64,000 nt of DNA from JBARRO01 sp049644265 (lineage in GTDB: Bacteria; Bacteroidota; Ignavibacteria; UBA10030). Shown here piece after piece: positions 53,857-61,765 of this stretch. The stretch is taken from positions 1 through 64,000 of the forward strand of contig JBARRO010000048.1 in assembly GCA_049644265.1 (NCBI GenBank), in the 5' to 3' direction. How positions within the stretch are numbered: the stretch's first letter is position 1; each line of letters opens with the position of its first letter. The position numbers were made by a program, and so were the translations under genes. The notes beneath the pieces are model-generated. The model was not told the origin of the DNA. It worked only from the letters and a program-made list of their open reading frames with translations, and did not search any database.

Positions 53857-54339
53857 TCAGTGTTTACGAAGTGATCGGACGGCAGCAATAGCCAGGGCGG
53901 CGCAGCCCTCCCGGTTTCCCAACGCGCCCAGGCCTTCATTCGTTGTTGCCTTGACGGAAACCTGGTGTGGCCGAATCTTCAGTGCTTTCGCAATGCGTCG
54001 CTGCATTTGGGTTTTAAAGGCGGCGATTTTCGGACGCTCAAGGATCACGGTGGCGTCGACGTTTATGGTGGTGAGGTTCTTCGATTGCAGCATCTTCCCT
54101 ACCTGGGCCAGGAGCTTCAGGCTCGATATCCCATCGTATCTTTTGTCGGTGTCGGGAAAATGCCTGCCGATGTCGCCCAGAGCGGCCGCACCCAGCAGGG
54201 CATCGCAAATTGCGTGGAGTAACACGTCGGCGTCGGAGTGGCCAAGGAGCCCGTCGTTTCCGGGTATCGTGACACCGCCGAGAACGAGCTTGCGACCTGC
54301 AGAAAACCGGTGAATGTCATACCCGAGACCGAGTCGCAC
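53857..54339 (-). CDS. ispF: 2-C-methyl-D-erythritol 2,4-cyclodiphosphate synthase
   Basis: 160 residues from a GTG at 54339 (VRLGLGYDIHRF), the normal length; a TTG at 54396 in frame would add 19 non-conserved Lys/Ser-rich residues. Metal ligands Asp and His in GYDIHRF and His in GHSDADVLLHAICDALLGA are intact. FPDTDKRYDGISSLKLL and KATTNEGLGALGNREG complete the family pattern. MEP-pathway isoprenoid synthesis, which feeds quinone, heme A and undecaprenol production. Confidence 0.94.
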   Translation of the reverse strand: MRLGLGYDIHRFSAGRKLVLGGVTIPGNDGLLGHSDADVLLHAICDALLGAAALGDIGRHFPDTDKRYDGISSLKLLAQVGKMLQSKNLTTINVDATVILERPKIAAFKTQMQRRIAKALKIRPHQVSVKATTNEGLGALGNREGCAALAIAAVRSLRKH

Positions 54340-54406
54340 GAGGGGTTCCCCGGAATTCTGCGTTTTGCTCTTTCCCGGTTTGGATTTGCTCAACAATTCC
54401 TCAATA

Positions 54407-54430
54407 GTTTACCGGTTTACCAGTTTACCG
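54407..54430. repeat. Three 8-bp tandem repeats GTTTACCR
   Basis: GTTTACCG, GTTTACCA, GTTTACCG without gaps, running into the last codons of the acylphosphatase gene. It occupies part of the 85-base spacer before ispF. Confidence 0.75.
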
Positions 54431-54697
54431 GACGTCAAAATTCTTGAATGAGCCTTCAAATTCTTTCCATTCAATCTTCAGGTCCGAAACGTGTGCTGCA
54501 CGCGGTCCGATTTTCACATCCTTCACCAATTCTTCCACCAGCGAACGGGGTCCTTCCACTTCAATCTCCACATCACCGTTGTACATGTTACGAACAAATC
54601 CGTTCAATCCGAGCGCCTTGGCTTTCATCAGCACAAAATACCGGTAGCCGACCCCCTGGACCATTCCTTTCACCTCGATGTGTGCTCCAACATCCAT
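54425..54697 (-). CDS. Acylphosphatase
   Basis: 90 residues from ATG 54697. The catalytic Arg is in KGMVQGVGYRYFV and the catalytic Asn in GFVRNMYNGDVEIEVEG, the two signature blocks. It hydrolyses carboxyl-phosphate bonds such as in acetyl or carbamoyl phosphate. The last codons overlap the 8-bp repeats at 54407-54430. Confidence 0.94.
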   Translation of the reverse strand: MDVGAHIEVKGMVQGVGYRYFVLMKAKALGLNGFVRNMYNGDVEIEVEGPRSLVEELVKDVKIGPRAAHVSDLKIEWKEFEGSFKNFDVR

Positions 54698-54744
54698 AAA
54701 CGAAGACGAAAATAGCACTTCTGACCTTGAAATGCAATGAACCG

Positions 54745-55386
54745 TCAAGCGACAGTCAAGGAGGATTCTTCTATTTGCGAGAGAAGGAGCATTCCCCGTT
54801 TCGTACTAATTCCGGTCGACGATGACGCAAGTCGAAGCGATTTGCGCAGAGTGTCAGGACTCATTCCTGTTCTTAACGCTCCCCTCAGGTGAGAATACAG
54901 TTGTTTCTCGAATCCCTGAAGTGCAAGCACAACGACATTCACAAGCTCCCGCTCTGCGAGAGAAAGTCCGGTTCTCGTAAAAACCCTTCCGTAGGTATCA
55001 CGGAGAATCCAGCGTGGAAGATTCGGGTGAAGCTTCTTCATGTTTGTCAGCACGCGGTCCGCATGCCCTCCGTAGATCTTTTTGAACACGCGAACTCCAT
55101 CCGCTCTGGATTTCGTTCCGCTCTTCGATCGTGGAACCTTCCGATGATTCAGCGCTGCGTACTGTTCCAAGCCATGAAGCATCGCGGGAAATCCGAGGAG
55201 GAGTGAAAGATGAATGAACAGTTCGGGAAGGAAACTCTCCGGGAGTTGGTCGACTTCCTTCCTTAAGAGCTGTTGTACGCGATCGCGCTCACCTACTGTA
55301 TAGAGTGACGCCACGAGGATACAGATGCGTTGCCGGATGGGAAGGCCGGAATTTCGGGACGAACGCTTTGGAGGGTTTCGAGGCAT
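54745..55386 (-). CDS. Carboxymuconolactone decarboxylase (CMD)-like protein
   Basis: 213 residues, all-helical. Two CMD-like halves are suggested: FLPELFIHLSLLLGFPAMLHGLE (~52-74) and RVFTRTGLSLAERELVNVVVLALQG followed by LYSHLRGALRTGMSPDTL (~134-178). No CXXC pair of AhpD is present, so not a disulfide reductase. Function is unknown. Its ATG directly follows the T-tract of the tRNA-Leu terminator, so transcription may come from read-through of that terminator or an unseen promoter. Confidence 0.75.
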   Translation of the reverse strand: MPRNPPKRSSRNSGLPIRQRICILVASLYTVGERDRVQQLLRKEVDQLPESFLPELFIHLSLLLGFPAMLHGLEQYAALNHRKVPRSKSGTKSRADGVRVFKKIYGGHADRVLTNMKKLHPNLPRWILRDTYGRVFTRTGLSLAERELVNVVVLALQGFEKQLYSHLRGALRTGMSPDTLRKSLRLASSSTGISTKRGMLLLSQIEESSLTVA

Positions 55387-55414
55387 AAAAAAGGGACGGT
55401 TGAAACGCCGTCCC
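55387..55414 (-). terminator. Rho-independent terminator after tRNA-Leu
   Basis: Minus strand GGGACGG (55408-55414) pairs with CCGTCCC (55393-55399), loop of eight, followed by TTTTTT, 12 bases after the tRNA 3' end. Confidence 0.88.
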
Positions 55415-55426
55415 TCAGAGTCTTGC

Positions 55427-55512
55427 TGGTGCGGAAGGCGGGACTTGAACCCGCATGCCTTGTGGGCGCCACCCCCTCAAGATGGTGTGTCTGCCAGTTC
55501 CACCACTTCCGC
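55427..55512 (-). tRNA. tRNA-Leu (anticodon GAG), CCA encoded
   Basis: 86 bases on the minus strand. Acceptor stem GCGGAAG/CTTCCGC; D arm GTGG...GCAGACAC; anticodon stem CCATC/GGTGG with loop TTGAGGG, giving anticodon GAG; long variable arm with GCGCCCACAAGGCAT; T arm GCGGG-TTCAAGT-CCCGC; discriminator A and encoded CCA. It reads CUC and CUU codons. Confidence 0.95.
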
Positions 55513-55564
55513 TTTTACACGGAAAATGAAGACAAACAATTGCAGCATCATTTTCTTAACGCTC

Positions 55565-55593
55565 AATATACGAAGATGGCTCCCGCAAGTCAA
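55565..55593 (-). promoter_or_regulatory. Promoter of tRNA-Leu
   Basis: Minus strand TTGACT (55588-55593), 17 bases, TATATT (55565-55570), about 50 bases upstream of the mature tRNA 5' end. Confidence 0.7.
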
Positions 55594-55781
55594 GGCAGGA
55601 AACAGAAGGCCGCCTCCAGAATCGTTTCAAATGGCGGCCCGGAGTTTCATTTTCGAGACGTCATGCAGTGGGAATGCCGCTCAAGCGAACCGGCCGTCCA
55701 GGTGTGCAGAACTCGGACGGTGCAAGTCTGCCAAAAAAGAAGTAAGATTGTTCATCCGATTGCCCTTCTGACGGAGCTATC

Positions 55782-56840
55782 ATGATCAATCTTCGATGCG
55801 CAACAAACAACATTCTGCTCGCAGCGCTCACGCTCTTCCTCGGGATGTCGCCGGGCACCTCATGCGTCGCCGGTCCGTCAAAAAGAACAGTCCTGCTGTT
55901 TGTCGTCGACGGACTTCAGACAGACGCCGCCATGGTGGCAATCAACAACGGAGCATCGATGATGAAACTGCTCCATGATAACGGGGTGTGGGTCCGCGAG
56001 GCATACTGTTCAAGCCCTTCGGCACGACTCTATTTGCCCGACAACAGCACTCCGTGGGGAACTGCTGCACCTCCCAACGTCGCAATGCACACCGGCACGC
56101 ACGTGTTCGAATCGCGTGAGATGGACGACATTTTTCTTGCCGCCAGAAGAGCCGGGATCAAATCGGTTTTTTCAGGAAGTGCGGATAATTACAAGGTCTT
56201 CGATACAGCGGATTTTTGTTTCGCGAGCAGCAACATGGATTCCCTCGTCATAGAGTTTGCCATCGAGCACTTGACCAAAGACCATACCCGACTGCTGTCC
56301 CTTCACGTTCAGCAGACAAGACGAAACTGGACGGGTCCGGCCGACATGGTGAATCCCCAATCACGCTATCAGCAGTATCTGCTTCAGGTCGACCAACTAC
56401 TCGGAAAGCTGGTTCGCGCTCTTCAGTCTGAAGGAGTCTGGGACAGCACCTACGTCATCCTGTTTTCCGATCATGGGATGGGCCAGACATCTGCTTCGGA
56501 ACACCCGGCGACGGAGCTCTCGTCGTGGAAGCCCTACATGAATTTCTACGGGCCGGGTATCAAAAAGGGAAAGAGTATCCCCTACGCGGAGACGCCGGAT
56601 GTTGCGATTCTTGCGGATTATTTGTTGCAGCTTTCACCGCTGGCGGGACACAAGGATCTGAAGGTGGGGATTCAGCCGCGCGGCACAACGGGAACGTTGT
56701 TGACAAATCTTTTTGAAAACAACCCTGACGACATCAAGCATCCCCAGTTTATCCGACGATACCTGGAAAGCAGAAACTGGAGCCCTCCCGACGATTTCGC
56801 CGACTACCGGGCGGGAATGCTCAAGCTCATGGCAAAGTAA
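55782..56840 (+). CDS. Exported alkaline-phosphatase-superfamily (phosphodiesterase/sulfatase-like) protein
   Basis: 352 residues with an N-terminal signal (LLAALTLFLGMSPGTSCVAG; the Cys could be a lipobox, less likely). TVLLFVVDGLQTDAA gives the first metal Asp; the usual Thr/Ser nucleophile region is around STPWGTAAPPNVAMHTGTHV; VILFSDHGMGQ supplies the DHG metal pair, and SSWKPYMNFYGPGIKKGKSIPY the closing block. It probably cleaves a phospho- or sulfo-ester in the periplasm. GGAG precedes the ATG. It stands alone, convergent with the response regulator. Confidence 0.85.
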   Translation: MINLRCATNNILLAALTLFLGMSPGTSCVAGPSKRTVLLFVVDGLQTDAAMVAINNGASMMKLLHDNGVWVREAYCSSPSARLYLPDNSTPWGTAAPPNVAMHTGTHVFESREMDDIFLAARRAGIKSVFSGSADNYKVFDTADFCFASSNMDSLVIEFAIEHLTKDHTRLLSLHVQQTRRNWTGPADMVNPQSRYQQYLLQVDQLLGKLVRALQSEGVWDSTYVILFSDHGMGQTSASEHPATELSSWKPYMNFYGPGIKKGKSIPYAETPDVAILADYLLQLSPLAGHKDLKVGIQPRGTTGTLLTNLFENNPDDIKHPQFIRRYLESRNWSPPDDFADYRAGMLKLMAK

Positions 56841-56877
56841 ATCCCAGTATCCACAGTCGCATCTCAAATCCGCTGAG

Positions 56878-57564
56878 TCACGGAACGAGCAGTTTATAGC
56901 CCTTCCCATGCTCATTCTTGATTTCAACAGACGAGTCTGCCGCGAGATATTTTCGCAGTTTTGAAATGAAGACGTCAAGACTGCGACCATTCGAGTAGCT
57001 GTCGTCTCCCCAGACAGAAAGGAGAAGATCCGTCCGTGGCACGGTGGTGTTCTCATTCAGGCACAAGACCTGCAGCACGAGCGACTCCTTCGCGGTGAGC
57101 CTTCTGGTTCTCCCCCCTCTTTCAAGGATTTGGTGTTTGGAATCGAACCGCATCTTCCCCAGTGTGAAAGTCTTCGCGGCGCGCTCGTCGTCTCTGAAGC
57201 CGCTTCGCCTCAATACTGCCCGTATCCGCAACAGCAACTCTTCCGTGCTGAACGGCTTGGTAACATAGTCGTCTCCGCCTACTTTAAACCCCTCGATCCT
57301 GTCCTCTTTGAGAGATTTGGCCGTCAAGAAAATGATCGGGGTGGATATGTTGCGCTGACGAATTTCACGTGCGAATGTGAATCCATCCTTGCGCGGCATC
57401 ATCACGTCGACAAGATACAGATCATGCGAAGCCTTTGCAGCCGCACTCATTCCTTCTTCCCCGTTTGCCTTCAGGGTCACGACAAATCCATTCGCCTCCA
57501 GTTGTTCCTGAAGGACAAACCCAAGGTTCGGGTCATCTTCCAATAGTAGAATCTTCTTTTTCAT
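56878..57564 (-). CDS. OmpR-family response regulator (RprY-like)
   Basis: 228 residues. Receiver domain with acidic pair Glu9-Asp10-Asp11, phospho-acceptor Asp53 (YLVDVMMPRKDG), Thr81 and Lys103 (VTKPFS). Winged-helix DNA-binding domain ~135-225 (RLTAKESLVLQVLCLNENTTV, SLDVFISKLRKYL, NEHGKGYKLLVP). Its ATG overlaps the kinase stop by four bases. The 10-bp repeats upstream of the kinase are its likely binding site. Confidence 0.94.
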   Translation of the reverse strand: MKKKILLLEDDPNLGFVLQEQLEANGFVVTLKANGEEGMSAAAKASHDLYLVDVMMPRKDGFTFAREIRQRNISTPIIFLTAKSLKEDRIEGFKVGGDDYVTKPFSTEELLLRIRAVLRRSGFRDDERAAKTFTLGKMRFDSKHQILERGGRTRRLTAKESLVLQVLCLNENTTVPRTDLLLSVWGDDSYSNGRSLDVFISKLRKYLAADSSVEIKNEHGKGYKLLVP

Positions 57565-59255
57565 TTGCCAACAGGAAACCGAAGTTCTACGGTTGTTCCT
57601 TTCCCCAAGTGACTCTCAATCCTTGCATCGCCGCCCACCGATTTCATGATGAGTTTTACATAGCTGAGACCAAGCCCAAATCCTTTCACGTCGTGCACAT
57701 TGCCCGAAGGCACGCGGTAGTACTTGTCGAAAACCTTTCCGAGATTTTCCTCGGAGATACCCATGCCGTCATCCGTTACACGGACGATGAACTCCCCTGA
57801 TTTGTTGGTGCTTTCAACCCGGATCGAGGGGGCAGAAGGCGAATACTTTGCCGCGTTATCGAGCACGTTGCGGATGACGTTCTCCAAATGAACACGATCC
57901 CCTTCGACGACCGTCTGTCGGGCATTCAACTCTGCCGTCACGTCTCCTTCCCTGGCTGCCACCTGCAAAGTGAAGTTCTCAATAGCGTTGTTGATTACGG
58001 AGTGCATTTCCACGGGCTTCCTGTCGAACTCTACATTCCCTTCTTCCAGCAAGGCCATTTGCAGGATACGATCGACCTGATTCTTCATCCTCGTGTTTTC
58101 GTAACTGATGATGTCTTTGTACTGCGTCATCTTTGCCTTCGATCGAAGGACATCGGGGCGAGTCATCGCTTCTCCCGCCAGGCCGATAGTCGATATGGGA
58201 GTCTTGAATTCGTGCGTCATGTTGTTGATGAACTCAGACATTCTACCCGCAAATTCCTTTTGGCGCAGGATGACCCGTACGGTGTACCAGAAGCAGAAGA
58301 CGATGAGCGCCAACAGCAGAAAGCTGGATCCCAATTCGGGCAGAAGTGCTCCCAACAGGAACGTACGATAGGTGGGGAACCTTACCGCAAGCACACCGGG
58401 AGGCGACGTGAAATCATTCGCGAAAACAGGCCGTGCATAGTCTCGGGGAAACTCTGCGAATCGCGTGATCGCAGACCTTCCGACGACGATCGAGTCGAGC
58501 TTGATGTCTCCGACCGCAAATTCGTACGGAAGTGCGACACCGTTGTTCTCGAGGCCTGTCTTGAGAAGTGAATCGAGGAGCTCGCAGCTGACACGTCGGG
58601 AGATTTGCGTGGGCCGCCCTGGCGCAACGGTCTCAAAAATGCGCCGGAAAATTTTCTCTTTCCTGGGGTCTCTTACATCGTACGAAAAAGCGCTGGTGTT
58701 CTTTCCAAGCCAGCGATACGTCGCATTGCCGCTGTCGGTCTTTATCTGAATGAAGAATGGCCCTTCATCGAACCGTTCCTTGGGCACAACCAGGTGATGC
58801 TCACCTTCCCCTTTCACGACATCGACGAGCGTTGTATCCAGACGGCCCAGTGCGTTCAGAATGCGAATGGAGACCCGTTGTGGCTGGTGGAGCGTGTAGG
58901 AGAGTTGCTCTCCTGTAAGCTTGGTGGTAAGGCTGGGACTCGACGTCGTCATCACTGTCACGGAAAAGGTCGTATCCTTTTTCTTGAATGTGCGTTCCTC
59001 GTTCCCGGCAACCATCAGGGGCTGACGCGAAAGGGCGGCAGTGCTATCGCCGACCGTAAAGATCGTGTTCCTGGCGTCTATTTCCTCCAGCTTGTCCGTG
59101 GCGGAATTGAGGGCGGCATACACATTCCGCTTGAATGTCTGCTCCTTCAGCTCGGCTGCGCTCTGAAGCAGCCTGTACTGCAAAACCACCAATCCCACAA
59201 GACCAAACACCATGAGGGTGATGAGGGCCCGAACCGTATTTCTCGACAATCGCAT
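57561..59255 (-). CDS. Sensor histidine kinase (RprX-like) with FlgD/T9SS-CTD-like sensor segment
   Basis: 564 residues from ATG 59255 (a TTG at 59264 would overlap the -10 box). Membrane helices at ~10-28 and ~307-329 enclose a large periplasmic domain. Within it, ~115-182 resembles an Ig-like FlgD / type IX sorting domain (ILNALGR, TTLVD, GEHHLVV, EGPFFIQI). The membrane-proximal region (LLKTGLENNGVALPYEFAV) is like Bacteroidetes RprX sensors. Kinase core: HEFKTPIS with His348, N-box NVIRNVLDNAAKY, G1 DDGMGI, G2 GFGLGL. Cotranscribed with the regulator and divergent from the PDZ-ABC genes. Confidence 0.92.
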   Translation of the reverse strand: MRLSRNTVRALITLMVFGLVGLVVLQYRLLQSAAELKEQTFKRNVYAALNSATDKLEEIDARNTIFTVGDSTAALSRQPLMVAGNEERTFKKKDTTFSVTVMTTSSPSLTTKLTGEQLSYTLHQPQRVSIRILNALGRLDTTLVDVVKGEGEHHLVVPKERFDEGPFFIQIKTDSGNATYRWLGKNTSAFSYDVRDPRKEKIFRRIFETVAPGRPTQISRRVSCELLDSLLKTGLENNGVALPYEFAVGDIKLDSIVVGRSAITRFAEFPRDYARPVFANDFTSPPGVLAVRFPTYRTFLLGALLPELGSSFLLLALIVFCFWYTVRVILRQKEFAGRMSEFINNMTHEFKTPISTIGLAGEAMTRPDVLRSKAKMTQYKDIISYENTRMKNQVDRILQMALLEEGNVEFDRKPVEMHSVINNAIENFTLQVAAREGDVTAELNARQTVVEGDRVHLENVIRNVLDNAAKYSPSAPSIRVESTNKSGEFIVRVTDDGMGISEENLGKVFDKYYRVPSGNVHDVKGFGLGLSYVKLIMKSVGGDARIESHLGKGTTVELRFPVGK

Positions 59256-59262
59256 GGGACGC

Positions 59263-59268
59263 AATATA
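59263..59268 (-). promoter_or_regulatory. -10 box of the kinase-regulator operon
   Basis: TATATT on the minus strand, seven bases before the ATG at 59255, implying a leaderless message. No -35 match at the right distance; the phased repeats upstream may replace it. Confidence 0.5.
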
Positions 59269-59298
59269 CAAGAACTTGAAATTCCGATCCACCGTCTT

Positions 59299-59333
59299 CA
59301 CAATTCTTAACAATTCCTCACACAACTTAACTT
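59299..59333. promoter_or_regulatory. Three 10-bp phased repeats in the divergent promoter region
   Basis: TTCACAATTC, TTAACAATTC, CTCACACAAC and the start of a fourth (TTAAC) follow each other at exactly one-helical-turn spacing. OmpR-family regulators commonly bind such direct repeats. The site lies ~45-75 bases upstream of the predicted kinase transcription start and ~50-85 bases upstream of the PDZ gene's -10. Confidence 0.6.
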
Positions 59334-59358
59334 TGTTCTGCGAATCCTTTTGATGAAG

Positions 59359-59388
59359 TTGTTCGTCCGTAAGGGTAGTTCAGATATT
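59359..59388 (+). promoter_or_regulatory. Possible promoter of the PDZ-NEW3-ABC operon
   Basis: TTGTTC (59359-59364), 18 bases, GATATT (59383-59388), about 30 bases before ATG 59418, which has AAAGGA upstream. Weak match. Confidence 0.4.
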
Positions 59389-59417
59389 CATTTTCATTTC
59401 TTTCAAGAAAGGATCCT

Positions 59418-60134
59418 ATGAAGTCAGGTGTATTGTCCATCGTTGCGGCTCTTGGATTCATCGGCTGTTCCTCCCTTGTCGCGCAGGAAAGCTCCCCTCC
59501 TGGCAAACGACAGACCTTCCAGACAGGGGGCGACAATGCCGTCGTCATCGGGGAGCTGGGAGTGATCATTTCCCTTGACGGCGAGAAGCTTACCGTCAAG
59601 GCGCTCTTGCCCAGTCCGAAGGACCCGAAGGAAGTCCCCGTCGATATCGCCATCGGCGATGAGATTGCCATGACAAACGGCAAGCGCGTCCGATCGATCG
59701 GGGAGTTGAAGGAATTGTACGAGTCCACGCCCGTCGGAAACGAATGCAAACTCGGCGTTCGCCGAGAAGGCCAGCCACACATCGTTACATTCCTGAAGAA
59801 GGAAGCCAAGGATTTTCCACAGAAAATGATCGTCCGCAGGCAGGGGAATGATGACCATGGGGATTTCTTCCCTGCACTCGGGATTGGCATTGCAGAACGG
59901 GGATCCGACGTCATCGTTTCCAATGTCTTGCCCAATGCACCGAAGGAGATCAGCAAGGGCGACGTTCTTAAGACATTGAACAACAAGCGAATCAGCAAGG
60001 CATCAGACTTCTCAAAGGAATTCGATGCGACGAACGTTGGCGGCAAACTCGTGCTCGGGCTCGAGAGAGACGGAAAGGCGTTTACCATCTCTACCACCCG
60101 ACCCAAACCAAAAATGCAGGTCATTACGAAATGA
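59418..60134 (+). CDS. PDZ-domain lipoprotein
   Basis: 238 residues. The N-terminus MKSGVLSIVAALGFIGCSSL looks like a lipoprotein signal with Cys17 at the cleavage site. Two PDZ-like repeats follow: one with VPVDIAIGDEIAMTNGKRVRSIGELKELYE (~70-115) and one with VSNVLPNAPKEISKGDVLKTLNNKRISKASDF (~171-202). No protease domain. It may be a periplasmic adaptor for the ABC system downstream. ATGA overlap with the next gene. Confidence 0.8.
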   Translation: MKSGVLSIVAALGFIGCSSLVAQESSPPGKRQTFQTGGDNAVVIGELGVIISLDGEKLTVKALLPSPKDPKEVPVDIAIGDEIAMTNGKRVRSIGELKELYESTPVGNECKLGVRREGQPHIVTFLKKEAKDFPQKMIVRRQGNDDHGDFFPALGIGIAERGSDVIVSNVLPNAPKEISKGDVLKTLNNKRISKASDFSKEFDATNVGGKLVLGLERDGKAFTISTTRPKPKMQVITK

Positions 60135-61633
60135 CACTACGGACATTCACGACGACTGCATTTCTGGCGTTCCTGCTTGTTGTTGACACGCCGCCAAGTT
60201 CCGCGCAATACAACAGCTTCAACCAGCGCGACGACAAGTATCGCCTGCTCGGGCTCAAGCGCGCAAAGGAATACTATGAGCTGGCGAAGAAAGAGTTCGA
60301 CCGTCAAAAAAATCTCTTCGACAAGGGCCTTGTTTCGCAAGTTGAGATTGACCGTTCCAAGAACGCACTCGCCGACGCCGAAGTGAACTACCAACAATCC
60401 CTGCTCGCCGTGCTCTTCGAACAACAGTATGTATCCATTGACAATGCCGTGAAATACCAGGCATCCAACGGTTCCAAGCGTGTCAGACTTACGCTGAAAA
60501 ATGCATCGGGAGGCGGCGAGGAATTTCAAAAACTCCTCGGCATCGAGGACAAACTGTTTCGTTCTCTTCAGCCGGACCTGATTCAGAATGTCTACGTTTC
60601 CCTCTACAACAGCGAGGGCGCAATCATCTCCCAGCCGTATGAGGCAAAGATCGAACAACTGAAGTCCGGCGAGCCACGAAAGATCGACTTTACGCTCCTG
60701 CAGGACCTGGACGCCGTGACGGTCAATATTATTTATGGGAATGGAACAAGCCGGACTCTGAAAATCCTCCTGCAGAAAGACAATACCGTCAACAGGGTGC
60801 TGCTGCAGTCGCAACAGTTCTCCCAGGAGGCCGAGCTGGGCACGTCTGCAACGTTTGACCTCACGCTTGAGCTCTTCAGCGGCGTGGACAACACTTTTAG
60901 TCTCGAAGTGGTCAACCTCCCCCGCCAGATCAATCGATTCTTCAAGGACATTACAACGGGAGCCCGTCTTTCGCAGATCAAATTCACGGAGAGTTCCAGT
61001 TCGAAGAAAGCGGGGTTGGAAGTTTCGTTGCCGGATCGGCCGACAGATCAGGTGGCCATGGACAAACCCATCGCGTTTTTTGCGCTGGTGGTCCCCACCG
61101 ACCGGGGCGACGAGTTCCGTTCAATCCAGGAAAAGAGCTGGACCGAGGATGAGATCAAAAAATTGCATGTGGGATATGTCCGTCTCGAGCTCATGCCCCG
61201 TGGCCAGGGAAGGCTCCTTGTTCGGGCACCCCAACTTTACTACGCTATCAAGCCTGACGGCAGTGTCGAGATGACGGTGGACGCCGTGAACGAGGGAACG
61301 CGGAGGCTGGATAACGTCAGAATGGATGTGGACGTGCCCCTCAATTGGACCAAACGCATCAGTCCCGACGTGATTCCGGCACTCGACATCAATCAGGAGA
61401 AACGCATCACGGTGACCGCTGTTCCTCCTCCGGGAATCGCCGTGGGCCGGTATGAGCTGCGTCTCCGCACAAGCGGCCTTTCGGACAACAAGCCCGTCAA
61501 CGCGGAAGACAAAACGGTGACTGTCGAGATCCAGGCAGAAGCAAGCGTGATTGGGACGATCCTTCTTGTGTTGACGATCCTTGGGCTTGTTTCGGGCCTG
61601 GTCGTGTTCGGGGTAAAGCTCTCAAAGCGGTAA
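60131..61633 (+). CDS. NEW3-domain membrane protein with MFP-like helical hairpin
   Basis: 500 residues. Signal peptide (~1-25), then an alpha-helical stretch (~37-95: YELAKKEFDRQKNLFDKGLV, SQVEIDRSKNALADAE) much like the hairpin of membrane-fusion proteins. Next come beta-sandwich regions, including NEW3-type Ig-like modules (~215-470; FSLEVVNLP, LRTSGLSDNKPVNAEDKTV), and one C-terminal transmembrane helix (~474-496) with a short basic tail. COG1470-like proteins often accompany ABC-2 transporters. It is probably the extracytoplasmic partner of the ABC genes. Confidence 0.75.
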   Translation: MTLRTFTTTAFLAFLLVVDTPPSSAQYNSFNQRDDKYRLLGLKRAKEYYELAKKEFDRQKNLFDKGLVSQVEIDRSKNALADAEVNYQQSLLAVLFEQQYVSIDNAVKYQASNGSKRVRLTLKNASGGGEEFQKLLGIEDKLFRSLQPDLIQNVYVSLYNSEGAIISQPYEAKIEQLKSGEPRKIDFTLLQDLDAVTVNIIYGNGTSRTLKILLQKDNTVNRVLLQSQQFSQEAELGTSATFDLTLELFSGVDNTFSLEVVNLPRQINRFFKDITTGARLSQIKFTESSSSKKAGLEVSLPDRPTDQVAMDKPIAFFALVVPTDRGDEFRSIQEKSWTEDEIKKLHVGYVRLELMPRGQGRLLVRAPQLYYAIKPDGSVEMTVDAVNEGTRRLDNVRMDVDVPLNWTKRISPDVIPALDINQEKRITVTAVPPPGIAVGRYELRLRTSGLSDNKPVNAEDKTVTVEIQAEASVIGTILLVLTILGLVSGLVVFGVKLSKR

Positions 61634-61638
61634 TAACA

Positions 61639-61748
61639 CTTGGTTCTTGGATACAGGACGTTGGGTGTTGGAAATTGGAAAGATGAACCATTCAAAGTCC
61701 AATGACCAATATTCAATAGTCAATATCCAATTCCCAATAATCAACGTG
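61639..61748. repeat. Inverted-repeat element with 7-bp periodic arms
   Basis: Left arm (61639-61687): CTTGGTT, CTTGGAT, ACAGGAC, GTTGGGT, GTTGGAA, ATTGGAA, AGATGAA. Right arm (61693-61748): CAAAGTC, CAATGAC, CAATATT, CAATAGT, CAATATC, CAATTCC, CAATAAT, CAACGTG. TTGG and CCAA cores make the arms mutually complementary. It fills the spacer between the NEW3 and ABC ATPase genes. Confidence 0.8.
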
Positions 61749-61765
61749 ACCTAAAGGAGCCATTT

